From Oscillospiraceae bacterium (GTDB lineage: Bacteria > Bacillota > Clostridia > Oscillospirales > Oscillospiraceae): a stretch of 27,117 nucleotides of DNA. The notes under the pieces were generated by a model. The model ran no database searches and had not been told where the DNA came from. It saw only the letters and a list, made by a program, of their open reading frames with translations. The position numbers and the translations under genes were made by a program. How positions within the stretch are numbered: position 1 is the first letter of the stretch; every line of letters starts with the position of its first letter. Positions 15,327-22,155 of this stretch are shown here, piece by piece. Location: positions 1 to 27,117 of the forward strand of contig JAEFAK010000003.1 in assembly GCA_016287555.1 (NCBI GenBank), given 5' to 3'.

Positions 15327-16262
15327 CTATTTCGTGCAGTATTTGTCCAGAAAAGCCTTCAGCTTTGCCGTGTATTCCTCCTCGCCCTCGATGCAGCTCG
15401 TGCCATGGTGGGCGCCCTCGACGAGGACGAGCTCCTTCTCCGCGCGGCAGGCGAGGAAGTTTTCGACGCTGAAGCGCGGCGAGACGAAGCGGTCGGCCCC
15501 GCCGTGGAAGAAGATGACGGGGATGCGGTTCGCCGCAAGCGCCTCCGGCGCGGAGCAATCCTTCGCGCCCCAGCCGGCCAGCAGCCGCGTCCAGAAGCGG
15601 AAGCTCAGGTAAAACGGCCAGAAGAAACTGAGCCGACCGCGCTTTATGATATGGACGAACTCCGCGTGCGGCGAGGTGTAGCCGCAGTCGGCGACGACGC
15701 CGCGGACCGTCTCCGGCAGCTCGAGCCCCGTCGCCATGAGGACGGTCGCGCACCCGAGCGAGAGGCCGTAGAGGAATATCGGCGTGCCCTCCGGCTCGCG
15801 CGCGGCGAGCAGGCGCGCCCAGCCGCGGCAGTCGAAGCGCTCTTTTATGCCGAAGCAGATGTTTTTCCCGCCGCTCTCGCCGCAGGCGCGCTGATATACC
15901 AGCAGCAGATCGAAGCCGAGCTCGTGGAGCAGCTTCGCCGAGCAGGAGAAATCGACCTTGAAGGTCGAGCGGTAACCGTGCATGAGGAGCATCGCCCCGC
16001 GCGGCGCCCCCACCGCGGGGAGAAAATACCCGACGAGCTCGAGCCCGTCGAAGCTCTTCATCGTGAGGCGCTCCATAGCCTGCGCGTCGAGCCAGCGCGC
16101 GCCGGAGAGCACGCGCTCGGAATAGGGGCCGTAGCTGCCCTCCTCGACGGGCGTTTCCCGCCCGCGGCGGACGCCAAGCAGGTACAGCACGAGCCCCGCT
16201 ATGACGCTGAGCAGGGCGAAGGCGGCGGCCGATATGAGGATTATCGTGAGCGCGAGCTTCAT
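15327..16262 (-). CDS. Membrane-anchored alpha/beta hydrolase
   Basis: A 311-aa serine hydrolase with one N-terminal membrane helix (about 4-30), so the catalytic domain is tethered at the membrane. The oxyanion region MLLMHGYRST (91-100) comes first. The nucleophile elbow is GLSLG (166-170) with Ser168; Asp257 in FFHGGADRFV and His286 in VEGAHHG complete the triad. The RACGESGG stretch (125-132) and overall order resemble the Bacillus YqkD-like and BAAT-like hydrolases. The substrate is unknown; an esterase or thioesterase is likely. ATG 16262 follows GAAAGGAG by 8 nt. The gene is monocistronic and divergent from the transporter gene. Confidence 0.9.
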   Translation of the reverse strand: MKLALTIILISAAAFALLSVIAGLVLYLLGVRRGRETPVEEGSYGPYSERVLSGARWLDAQAMERLTMKSFDGLELVGYFLPAVGAPRGAMLLMHGYRSTFKVDFSCSAKLLHELGFDLLLVYQRACGESGGKNICFGIKERFDCRGWARLLAAREPEGTPIFLYGLSLGCATVLMATGLELPETVRGVVADCGYTSPHAEFVHIIKRGRLSFFWPFYLSFRFWTRLLAGWGAKDCSAPEALAANRIPVIFFHGGADRFVSPRFSVENFLACRAEKELVLVEGAHHGTSCIEGEEEYTAKLKAFLDKYCTK

Positions 16263-16296
16263 GCGCGAGGCTCCTTTCGCAGGGATCTATACCCGG

Positions 16297-16325
16297 ATTT
16301 TACCCTAAACGCGGCCCGCGCGCAA
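16297..16325 (-). promoter_or_regulatory. Promoter of the alpha/beta hydrolase gene
   Basis: On the minus strand TTGCGC (16325-16320), 17 bp, TAAAAT (16302-16297). It lies back to back with the promoter at 16337. Confidence 0.55.
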
Positions 16326-16336
16326 GCGGAAAAGCG

Positions 16337-16365
16337 TTTACATTTTTCCCGCGCGGGAGTATAAT
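16337..16365 (+). promoter_or_regulatory. Strong promoter of the auxin-efflux-type transporter gene
   Basis: TTTACA (16337-16342), 17 bp, TATAAT (16360-16365). The predicted transcript begins near 16372 and has a leader of about 250 nt that carries a full repeat pair. Confidence 0.8.
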
Positions 16366-16392
16366 GCTCTGCGTTGAAGGCTTTGTACGAGC

Positions 16393-16573
16393 AAGCCCCC
16401 CTTTGCGAAAGGGGGGTGGCCTCGGGCGATCCCCAGTACGCCCGAGGTCAGGGGGATCGGATCCGATCTATCCTTATTTTGCCTGCTTCCGAGGAAAGAG
16501 GAGCCTTCGGCGGATCGCGTCCGATCCCTCAGTCACGGCTTCGCCGCGACAGCTCCCTTTCGCAAAGGGAGCC
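16393..16573. repeat. Tail-to-tail pair of two-hairpin repeats in a 5' leader
   Basis: The plus-oriented copy (16393-16460) has hairpin 1 (six C, TTTGCGAAA, six G, 16396-16416), an enlarged hairpin 2 (CCTCGGGCG, 16420-16428, with CGCCCGAGG, 16439-16447) and the tail AGGGGGATCGG. The minus-oriented copy (16521-16573) has the tail, hairpin 2 with GTC/GAC ends and hairpin 1 (CTCCC-TTTCGCAAA-GGGAG). The tails face each other across 60 bp. Confidence 0.8.
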
Positions 16574-16619
16574 TTTGGGATCCCGTGTCATTATCCGTCT
16601 TTTATCCGGGGTGTTATTC

Positions 16620-17552
16620 TTGAACGTCATTTCTCTCTCGCTCAAGCTCGTCGTGCTCATCGCCGTCGGGTTCGTCGTTAAAAAACTCAAGGTCCTGCCG
16701 CAGGGCTTCGAAAAGGCGCTGACGCGCCTCCTGCTCGACATATCGCTGCCCGCGATCATCATCCAGACCTTCATCGCCGACGGCGCCGTCCTCTCCGGGG
16801 CGGACGTGGGGCTGCTCATGCTCGTCTCCGTCGGCGTGCTCGTCCTCGGCTTCGTCGTCGGGCACGTGCTCTGCCTGATTAGGGGCCGCAGCGCCCCCGG
16901 CAAGGTCGACAGGCTCTCAATAATCGTCACGAACTTCACGTTTTTCGGCGTCCCCGTCGTCGAGACGCTCTACGGCAACGCGGGCCTGCTCTTCTTCACG
17001 ATCTACTCCATCCCCGTGCGCATCGTGTATTATATGATGACGCCCCTGCTGCTCGTCGGCAAGGGCGGCGGCGTCAAGGAGACGCTCAAAAACATATTCT
17101 CCGCGCCGGTCGTCGCGGTCTTCATCGGCGCGGCGATATACTTCTCCGGCCTCAAGCTCCCCGCCTTCATAAGCGGCGCGATAACCTCCCTCGGCTCGAC
17201 GGCGACGCCGCTCGGCCTCATCCTCTGCGGCGCGACGCTGACGGAGCTCGACTTCAAGGAGCTGCTGCGCCGCCCCTTCGTGCTGCTGACGGTCGCCGTG
17301 CGGCTGATGGTCATGCCGGCGGCGGTGCTGGGGCTCTGCCTGCTGCTCAGGCTCCCGACCCACGCGGCCCGCTGCGCGGTCGTCTACTGCGCGCTCCCCG
17401 TCGCCTCCATGATTCCGACCTACGTCATCCGCTATATGCCCGAGGAGACGGAGAGCCAGGTCTCCGGCGGCCTGCTCGTGCTCATTTCGACGCTGCTTTG
17501 CGTCGTCACGATCCCCTTCTGGGCGACGGTGCTGGCGCGATTTTACGGATAG
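16620..17552 (+). CDS. AEC (auxin efflux carrier) family transporter
   Basis: A 310-aa integral membrane protein with about ten hydrophobic segments, the normal size for bacterial AEC permeases, which move malate, malonate or other small organic acids. It begins SLKLVVLIAVGFVVKKLKVLP, the usual first helix. LLLDISLPAIIIQTF (about 39-53) has the conserved helix-breaking Pro of helix 2, VTNFTFFGVPVVETLYG (about 104-120) is the NxxFxGxP block, and ALPVASMIPTYVIRY near 265 is the C-terminal half equivalent. The most likely start is TTG 16620, 6 nt after GGGGTG; GTG 16611 is also in frame. An upstream in-frame extension to 16374 would translate repeat DNA and is rejected. Substrate unknown. Confidence 0.88.
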   Translation: MNVISLSLKLVVLIAVGFVVKKLKVLPQGFEKALTRLLLDISLPAIIIQTFIADGAVLSGADVGLLMLVSVGVLVLGFVVGHVLCLIRGRSAPGKVDRLSIIVTNFTFFGVPVVETLYGNAGLLFFTIYSIPVRIVYYMMTPLLLVGKGGGVKETLKNIFSAPVVAVFIGAAIYFSGLKLPAFISGAITSLGSTATPLGLILCGATLTELDFKELLRRPFVLLTVAVRLMVMPAAVLGLCLLLRLPTHAARCAVVYCALPVASMIPTYVIRYMPEETESQVSGGLLVLISTLLCVVTIPFWATVLARFYG

Positions 17553-17691
17553 CGAACGCGGCGCTCGTTCGCTCCGGATAACGGCGCGATAAGCGCTCCC
17601 TGCGCGGCCTCCGCAGCTGCGGCAAAAAACAAGCCGGCCTCTCATGGCGGCTGTCTTTTCAAATAACTTTTCAACAAAAGGAGATGCAACT
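17553..17691 (+). other. Intergenic hairpins after the AEC gene
   Basis: AGCGAACG (17551-17558) and CGTTCGCT (17566-17573) form an 8-bp hairpin overlapping the stop codon. CCGCAGCTGCGG (17611-17622) is a 12-bp palindrome followed by CAAAAAAC. A third, imperfect stem (AGCC...GGCT) precedes GTCTTTTC near 17655-17660 and may be the actual terminator. I find no convincing promoter for the next gene, so read-through from the AEC gene is possible. Confidence 0.35.
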
Positions 17692-18198
17692 ATGGATTTC
17701 AGCGCACTTATGGATACCATGCTCTCCGGCGAGTCCGTCGCCGGGATGGGCCAGCTCTCCGGAGCGTCCGGGAGCGAGGTCAAGAGCGTCCTCTCCTCCG
17801 TCCTGCCCTCGCTGCTGAGCGGCGCGCAGGGGCAGGCCGCCGACGAGGCGACCGCCGCGGGCTTCGCAGGCGCCCTCGCCGACCACGCGAAGGACGACAC
17901 CTCCGACCTGGCGGCCTTCCTCTCCAACGTAGACCTCGCCGACGGCGGCAAGATAGTCGCCCACCTGCTCGGCGGCGGCCAGCAGCAGGCCACCCAGCAG
18001 GCCGCGGACAGCGCCGGCCTCAACTTCGGGCAGGCCTCCTCCATCATCTCGGCGGCCGCGCCGCTGCTGATGAGCCTGCTCGGCAAGCAGGACCAGAGCC
18101 AGCAGCAGAGCTCCGGCCTCGGCGCGCTCGCCTCCCTCTTCGGGGGCGGAGGCATCGACTTCGGCTCCCTGCTCGGCGGCCTCTTCGGCAGGAAATAA
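17692..18198 (+). CDS. DUF937 domain-containing protein
   Basis: A 168-aa, Gly-, Ala-, Ser- and Gln-rich protein with no signal peptide. The repeated DUF937-like helices are visible: VKSVLSSVLPSLLSGAQ (about 30-46), a central DLAAFLSNVDLADGGKIVAHLLGG block, then ASSIISAAAPLLMSLLGKQ, ending in GLGALASLFGGGGIDFGSLLGGLFGRK. The family is widespread and without known function; the Gly-rich amphipathic tail is characteristic. A homopolymer-like QQQ linker (about 141-145) joins the last two parts. ATG 17692 is chosen over ATG 17644 because AAAGGAG lies 8 nt before it and the domain starts there. It precedes the hsp20 gene but is separated from it by 375 bp. Confidence 0.85.
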   Translation: MDFSALMDTMLSGESVAGMGQLSGASGSEVKSVLSSVLPSLLSGAQGQAADEATAAGFAGALADHAKDDTSDLAAFLSNVDLADGGKIVAHLLGGGQQQATQQAADSAGLNFGQASSIISAAAPLLMSLLGKQDQSQQQSSGLGALASLFGGGGIDFGSLLGGLFGRK

Positions 18199-18249
18199 AA
18201 AAGAAAAAGCCTTCCCGGCATGAACTGAAAAAAGGACAACAGACAAAAC

Positions 18250-18337
18250 GCCCCCTATGCATGAGAACGACTGCATAGGGGGCGGCGCTATGTTAAGTCA
18301 AAAGGTATAGGATAACGAGGCAATATAACGAGGCGAT
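18250..18337 (+). other. Hairpin and 13-bp tandem repeat in the DUF937-hsp20 gap
   Basis: GCCCCCTATGCA (18250-18261) pairs perfectly with 18272-18283. There is no plus-strand T-tract, so it may act as a weak terminator or an RNA-stabilising 3' end for the DUF937 message. Downstream, ATAACGAGGCAAT (18312-18324) is followed at once by ATAACGAGGCGAT (18325-18337), a tandem repeat with one mismatch. The remaining sequence to 18423 shows nothing I recognise. Confidence 0.5.
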
Positions 18338-18423
18338 CATTTTCCCGGCGCGGTTTTGCCTTTCCGTTTCTTCGACGGGCTGCTTTACGCTTTTGTTCCA
18401 GCAGAATTAAATAAATATGCCAT

Positions 18424-18491
18424 GTTTGTTCACGGTTTGTTCACAGAAATTAGCACTCTCCCCTTGACAGTGCTAAAATGCGTGCTATAAT
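18424..18491 (+). promoter_or_regulatory. hsp20 promoter with CIRCE operator
   Basis: The CIRCE inverted repeat, bound by the heat-shock repressor HrcA, is TTAGCACTC (18450-18458), 9 bp, CAGTGCTAA (18468-18476); the second arm differs from consensus by one base (C for G). The promoter is TTGACA (18464-18469), 16 bp, TATAAT (18486-18491), so the operator covers the -35 box. Upstream, GTTTGTTCAC is repeated (18424-18433 and 18435-18444), 11 bp apart on the same helix face. Confidence 0.93.
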
Positions 18492-18519
18492 AAGAGGCGA
18501 ACAAAGGGACAGAGATCAA

Positions 18520-18570
18520 ATGAAAGACCTCCGCTCCGATGCCGGTAACGATTCAAGCAAGGAGGAATGA
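18520..18570 (+). CDS. Possible 16-aa leader ORF before hsp20
   Basis: ATG 18520 opens a 16-codon frame (MKDLRSDAGNDSSKEE) that ends in TGA at 18568-18570, three nucleotides before the hsp20 start. Its last codons contain the hsp20 ribosome site AAGGAGG. Its own ribosome site (AAAGGG, 18504-18509) is weak and 10 nt away. It could couple translation, or simply be chance. Not recognised as any known peptide. Confidence 0.25.
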   Translation: MKDLRSDAGNDSSKEE

Positions 18571-18573
18571 CTT

Positions 18574-19020
18574 ATGTTGCCGAGTATTTTTGGAGAGAAT
18601 TTGTTTGACGACTGGTTTGATTTTCCGACGTTCAGAGAGCTTCAGAACGTCGACCGCAAGCTCTACGGGAGACATGCGGCGCACGAGATGAGGACCGACG
18701 TGCATGAGCACGAGGACCACTACGAGGTCGATATCGACCTGCCGGGCTTCAAGAAGGACGAGCTGTCGCTCGATCTGCGCAACGGCTACCTGACCGTCAG
18801 CGCCTCGAAGGGCCTGGACAAGGACGAAAAGGACAAGGCGGGCAAGCTCATCCGTCAGGAGCGCTACGCGGGCGCGATGCAGCGCAGCTTCTACGTCGGC
18901 GAGGAGCTGACGGCCGAGGATATCGGCGCGAAGTTCGAAAACGGCGTGCTGAGCCTGACGCTGCCGAAGAAGGACGCGAAACAGCTCCCCGAACACAGGC
19001 ATATAGAGATCGAAGGCTAA
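18574..19020 (+). CDS. Small heat-shock protein, Hsp20/alpha-crystallin family
   Basis: A 148-aa ATP-independent holdase chaperone of the cytoplasm. The N-terminal arm contains DDWFDFPTF. The alpha-crystallin domain covers about 38-135: MRTDVHEHEDHYEVDIDLPGFKKDELSLDL, then RSFYVGEELTAEDIGAKFENGVLSLTLPK, which includes the family signature GVLSLTLPK. The C-terminus HIEIEG provides the IxI motif needed for oligomer assembly. Length is typical. The gene has its own CIRCE-controlled promoter and a terminator, so it is a single heat-shock gene. ATG 18574 follows AAGGAGG by 7 nt. Confidence 0.95.
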   Translation: MLPSIFGENLFDDWFDFPTFRELQNVDRKLYGRHAAHEMRTDVHEHEDHYEVDIDLPGFKKDELSLDLRNGYLTVSASKGLDKDEKDKAGKLIRQERYAGAMQRSFYVGEELTAEDIGAKFENGVLSLTLPKKDAKQLPEHRHIEIEG

Positions 19021-19033
19021 GCAAACAGATCCG

Positions 19034-19067
19034 GGGCCGCGAGGTTCATCCTCGCGGCCCTTTTTTT
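19034..19067 (+). terminator. Terminator of hsp20
   Basis: Perfect 11-bp stem GGGCCGCGAGG (19034-19044) with 19050-19060, loop TTCAT, seven T residues. Confidence 0.93.
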
Positions 19068-19135
19068 ATTGTCATCGCAGAATGGAGGTTGTTGAAGCCC
19101 GGAGGCTGTAAGGGGAATGCGAAGGTGATTTTCAG

Positions 19136-19231
19136 TGCCTCCCCGAGCGGGCTTGTGGGTGCGGAGGTGGACGGAGGGCGGCTGTATGGGAGCTGCGTGC
19201 GTATGGGGAAATGCCTCCCCGAGCGGGCTTG
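19136..19231 (+). repeat. Two identical 20-bp direct repeats, 76 bp apart
   Basis: TGCCTCCCCGAGCGGGCTTG occurs at 19136-19155 and again at 19212-19231. The intervening sequence is not otherwise duplicated. No gene is seen in 19068-19566; the origin of the duplication is unclear. Confidence 0.7.
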
Positions 19232-19283
19232 AGGGCGGGGAGGGGCAGCCGAGCCGGGCGCCGCCTTTGGCGGGGTGCAATCC

Positions 19284-19457
19284 AAAGGCTTCCCCCCGCC
19301 GGGGGGAAGCTGTCAGCCGAGAGGCTGACTGATGAGGGGCATCGTTCCCGGCGGCGATCGGAGCACCCTACGCGCCTACCGCGGGCGGGCTGCAGATTTG
19401 CCCCTCATCCGACCTCGCTTCGCTCGGCCACCTCCCCCCCGGCGGGGGGAAGGCTTT
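19284..19457. repeat. Tail-to-tail pair of two-hairpin repeats
   Basis: The plus-oriented copy (19284-19344) has hairpin 1 with CCCCCC/GGGGGG, hairpin 2 GTCAGCC-GAGA-GGCTGAC (19312-19329) and tail TGATGAGGGGCATCG. The minus-oriented copy (19400-19457) starts with the tail CCCCTCATCC, then a Gly-codon-like GCTTCGCT hairpin 2, then hairpin 1 and GGCTTT. The tails face across 55 bp that include a CCCTACGCGC motif related to the second repeat family. Confidence 0.82.
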
Positions 19458-19464
19458 AGAAGGA

Positions 19465-19498
19465 AAAAGGACCCGCTCCGGGCGGAGCGGGTCCTTTT
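19465..19498. terminator. Orphan bidirectional terminator-like hairpin
   Basis: A 15-bp perfect stem (19465-19479 with 19484-19498) with loop GGGC, flanked by A4 and T4. It does not directly follow a gene on either strand, since hsp20 and the ABC operon each have their own terminator. Its core CCCGCTCC/GGAGCGGG is shared with the terminator at 26071. Confidence 0.6.
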
Positions 19499-19566
19499 GT
19501 TGTTTTGACCATATCCGGGTGCGGCGGCGCCATATCCGTGTGCGGAGGGGACGGACTCGAACATGA

Positions 19567-19596
19567 AAAACTCCCCCGGAGGTCCGGGGGAGTTTT
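19567..19596 (-). terminator. Terminator of the sugar ABC operon
   Basis: On the minus strand a 12-bp stem (19596-19585 with 19578-19567), loop of six, ending in T4-5. It is 50 bp after the last gene of the operon. Confidence 0.85.
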
Positions 19597-19648
19597 GGCG
19601 TTTGCTGATTATTCGCGCCATGCCTGCGGGGAGGAGGCGGCGCCGCGG

Positions 19649-20659
19649 CTATGCCTGAGGCGCTTCGGGAGCCTGCGGGGCGTCCGGAGACTTCGGGACG
19701 TCGTGGGGGCCGTCGTGGAGGACCTCGAGGCGGGTCTTCTTCCTGTTGGCAAGTATGGTCAGGAAGAGAATGACCAGCAGCAGGCCGCCCTCGACGGACT
19801 GGGAGATGTGGCTGTCGGACATGCCCATGAGGGACAGGCCGTAGACGATGATGGTTATCGACAGCGCGCCGAGGATTATCTTATAGAACTTCGCGCTGCT
19901 GCCGCCCGTCACGAGAACGCCGCCGAAGAAGACGCCCATTGCGACCTTCATCTCGAGGAACACGCCCATGGTCTGCGTCGTGCCGCCGACCGTCGCCATG
20001 GAAAAGAGCGCGCCGAAGCCCGCCATGAGGCCCGACAGCGCGAACACGGCGATCTTCATCCTGTCCACGGGGACGCCGACGAAGCGCGCGGTCGTCTCGT
20101 TCTCGCCGATGGCGCGGCTGTACCGCCCGAGCTTGGTGAACTCGAAGAGATAGGCCATGATTATCGCAATGACGAAGAACGCGCCGATGCGGAAGGCCGA
20201 CGACGTCATGAACAGCATCGACTGCGGGACGTACTCGACGCCGATCTTTGTCTGGATGAAATTGACCACGCCGCGCACGCCGATGAGCATGGCTATCGAG
20301 AGCGTGAAGGAGGGGACGTGGCACTTGCTGACGATGAAGCCGTTGAAAAGGCCCATCGCGAGGCCGACCGCCAGCGCGACCGGGACCATCAGCCAGCCCT
20401 GCCCCGTCACGTGGGCCACGTGCATCGCCACGACGCCGGAGAGCGCGACGTTGACGCCGACGGTCAGGTCTATGGAGCCCTGCGCGACGACGAAGAGGAC
20501 GCCGCAGCCGGATATTATCGTCAGGATGGATTGCTCGATGAGCATCTTCAGCGAGTAGGACGAGAGCATCTTGCCCTTCGTGCCTATGGAGAAGAACACG
20601 AACAGAACGACGAACGCAATAAACGGAACGAGGTCGGAGAGCTTGACTCTGCTCTTCAT
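19649..20659 (-). CDS. Sugar ABC transporter permease 2 (RbsC-like, CUT2)
   Basis: A 336-aa inner-membrane permease of the ribose/xylose/galactose type (BPD_transp_2). It has about ten hydrophobic segments. ISGCGVLFVVAQGSIDLTVGVNVALSGVVAMHV (about 53-85) is the signature region: the GxIDLSxG of RbsC-type permeases appears here as GSIDLTVG. GENETTARFVGVPVDRMKIAVFALSGLMAGFGALF (about 180-214) is the cytoplasmic coupling loop (RAIGxNxxAARxxGI in relatives) that contacts the ATPase. The C-terminal tail is hydrophilic and ends in PQAPEAPQA. The start overlaps the ATPase stop by 4 nt, implying translational coupling. Last gene of the operon. Confidence 0.92.
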   Translation of the reverse strand: MKSRVKLSDLVPFIAFVVLFVFFSIGTKGKMLSSYSLKMLIEQSILTIISGCGVLFVVAQGSIDLTVGVNVALSGVVAMHVAHVTGQGWLMVPVALAVGLAMGLFNGFIVSKCHVPSFTLSIAMLIGVRGVVNFIQTKIGVEYVPQSMLFMTSSAFRIGAFFVIAIIMAYLFEFTKLGRYSRAIGENETTARFVGVPVDRMKIAVFALSGLMAGFGALFSMATVGGTTQTMGVFLEMKVAMGVFFGGVLVTGGSSAKFYKIILGALSITIIVYGLSLMGMSDSHISQSVEGGLLLVILFLTILANRKKTRLEVLHDGPHDVPKSPDAPQAPEAPQA

Positions 20660-22155
20660 ATCATCACCCCTATCACAGCCTGTTCGGTGAAGTCCTCGTC
20701 GCGCCTTATCTCGCGGGTGACGCGGCCGTCCTTCATGACGAGGAGCCTGTCGGCCATGCCGAGGACCTCCGTCAGCTCATCGGAGATGAGGATGACGGCG
20801 ATGCCGGTCTTCTTGGCCTCTTTCATAAGCGAGTAGATGGCCGCCTTGACGCCGACGTCGACGCCGCGGGTCGGGCAGTCGAGTATGAGCAGGCGCAGGT
20901 CCTTGGCCAGCCAGCGGCCGAGGTTGACCTTCTGCTTGTTGCCGCCGCTGAGCGCGTCCATGGGCTGCCTTATGCCCGTCGTCTTGACGGAGAACCTTTT
21001 GACGATGCCGTCGGCCAGGGAGCTGACCTTGCCCGGGGCGAGCAGCCCCAGCGGGCCCTTGAGCTCGTTTACCGAGGGCAGGACGGAATTGTCGCGGATG
21101 TTCGCGTGGATCATCAGGGCCTCGTTGTCGCGGTCCTTGGGGACGTAGCCCATATGGTTGGCCAGCGCCTGCGGGGCGCTCTTTATATAGGCGTCCGTCG
21201 GGAGAAAATGGACCGTCCCGGCGGCGCCGGTCAGGCCGAAGACGGCCTTGCCGACGGAATGGATGCCCGCGTCGGAAAGCCCGCAGAAGCCGAGTATCTC
21301 GCCGGCGTGCACGTCGAAGCTGACGTCCTCCAGCTCGCCGGGGACGGAGAGCCCACGCACCTCGAGGACGGTCTCGCCGTCGCACTCGGGGACGTTGTCG
21401 TCGCGGTAGTAGTCGCCGCTGATGTTGCGCCCGACCATCATCATGCGCAGCTTGTCGGGGTCGGTGTCCTTCGTGTTTACGCGGCCGACGACCTCGCCGT
21501 CGCGCAGGACGGTGATGACGTCGGTTATCTGGACCATTTCCTCGATGTCGTGCGTTATGACGATGACGCTGCGGCCCATGTCGCGGAACTTGGCGATGAG
21601 TTCGTAGAGCCTGTTGCGGTTATTGAGCGAGAGAGACTGCGTGACCTCGTCGAGCAGGAGGATCTCCGGGTCTATCGAGAGGGCGCGCGCGAGCTCTATC
21701 ATCTTGCGCTCCTCTATGCTCATGCCCTCGGTCAGGCGGCCGAGACGCGGCATGGGGAGCTCCCACTTTTCAAATACGGCGGCGGCCGCGCGGTTCATCT
21801 CGCCGAGGTCGACGATGCCGCCCTTTGAAAACTGCCCCGTCCTCCCGAGGAAGACGTTGACGCCCGCGGGCAGGCTGCCTATGACGCCGAGCTCCTGCAT
21901 GACCATGGAGATGCCGCGCGCGTTGGCGTCGAGCGGGGAATGGGGATCGTACTTTTCCCCGTTCACGCTCATCTCGCCGCTGTCGCAGCGGTAGAGCCCG
22001 GCTATCTGGGAGAGCAGCGTGCTCTTGCCGGAGCCGTTTTCGCCCAGCAGACCGTGGACCTCGCCGCGGCCGAGCGTGAAATCTATGTTCCTGTTGGCGT
22101 AGGTCGGGCCGAAATGCTTATTGAGGCCGCGAATTTCAAGAATGGATTCGCTCAT
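20656..22155 (-). CDS. Sugar ABC transporter ATPase, duplicated domain (RbsA/MglA-like)
   Basis: A 499-aa protein with two fused nucleotide-binding domains that powers CUT2 sugar uptake. Domain 1 has Walker A GENGSGKST (38-46), Q-loop MVMQELG and Walker B ILLLDE (165-170). Its signature motif is degenerate, MSIEERK (145-151) where relatives have LSxGxxQ. Domain 2 begins near 265; its Walker A position (GFCGLSDAGIHSVGKAVFG) lacks the usual GKST, as is common in this family, but its signature is intact (LSGGNKQKV). Walker B of domain 2 is LLILDCPTRGVDVG, with Cys427 replacing the catalytic Glu. So only one composite site looks active. The start is ATG 22155 (GGGGG site; MSESILEIRGL is the natural beginning); an upstream in-frame extension is rejected. 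It overlaps both permease genes by 4 nt. Confidence 0.93.
   Translation of the reverse strand: MSESILEIRGLNKHFGPTYANRNIDFTLGRGEVHGLLGENGSGKSTLLSQIAGLYRCDSGEMSVNGEKYDPHSPLDANARGISMVMQELGVIGSLPAGVNVFLGRTGQFSKGGIVDLGEMNRAAAAVFEKWELPMPRLGRLTEGMSIEERKMIELARALSIDPEILLLDEVTQSLSLNNRNRLYELIAKFRDMGRSVIVITHDIEEMVQITDVITVLRDGEVVGRVNTKDTDPDKLRMMMVGRNISGDYYRDDNVPECDGETVLEVRGLSVPGELEDVSFDVHAGEILGFCGLSDAGIHSVGKAVFGLTGAAGTVHFLPTDAYIKSAPQALANHMGYVPKDRDNEALMIHANIRDNSVLPSVNELKGPLGLLAPGKVSSLADGIVKRFSVKTTGIRQPMDALSGGNKQKVNLGRWLAKDLRLLILDCPTRGVDVGVKAAIYSLMKEAKKTGIAVILISDELTEVLGMADRLLVMKDGRVTREIRRDEDFTEQAVIGVMI

Noticed and set aside
16374..16619. An N-terminal extension of the AEC transporter
   Set aside because: It would translate the repeat pair; the transporter homology begins at 16620, where a ribosome site is present.
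16917..18239. A 440-codon minus-strand frame across the AEC and DUF937 genes
   Set aside because: It spans two unrelated plus-strand genes and their intergenic hairpins and has no recognisable domain.
18424..18444. The GTTTGTTCAC direct repeat as a CtsR box
   Set aside because: The CtsR heptad (GGTCAAA, 10-bp period) does not match in either orientation; here the period is 11 bp.
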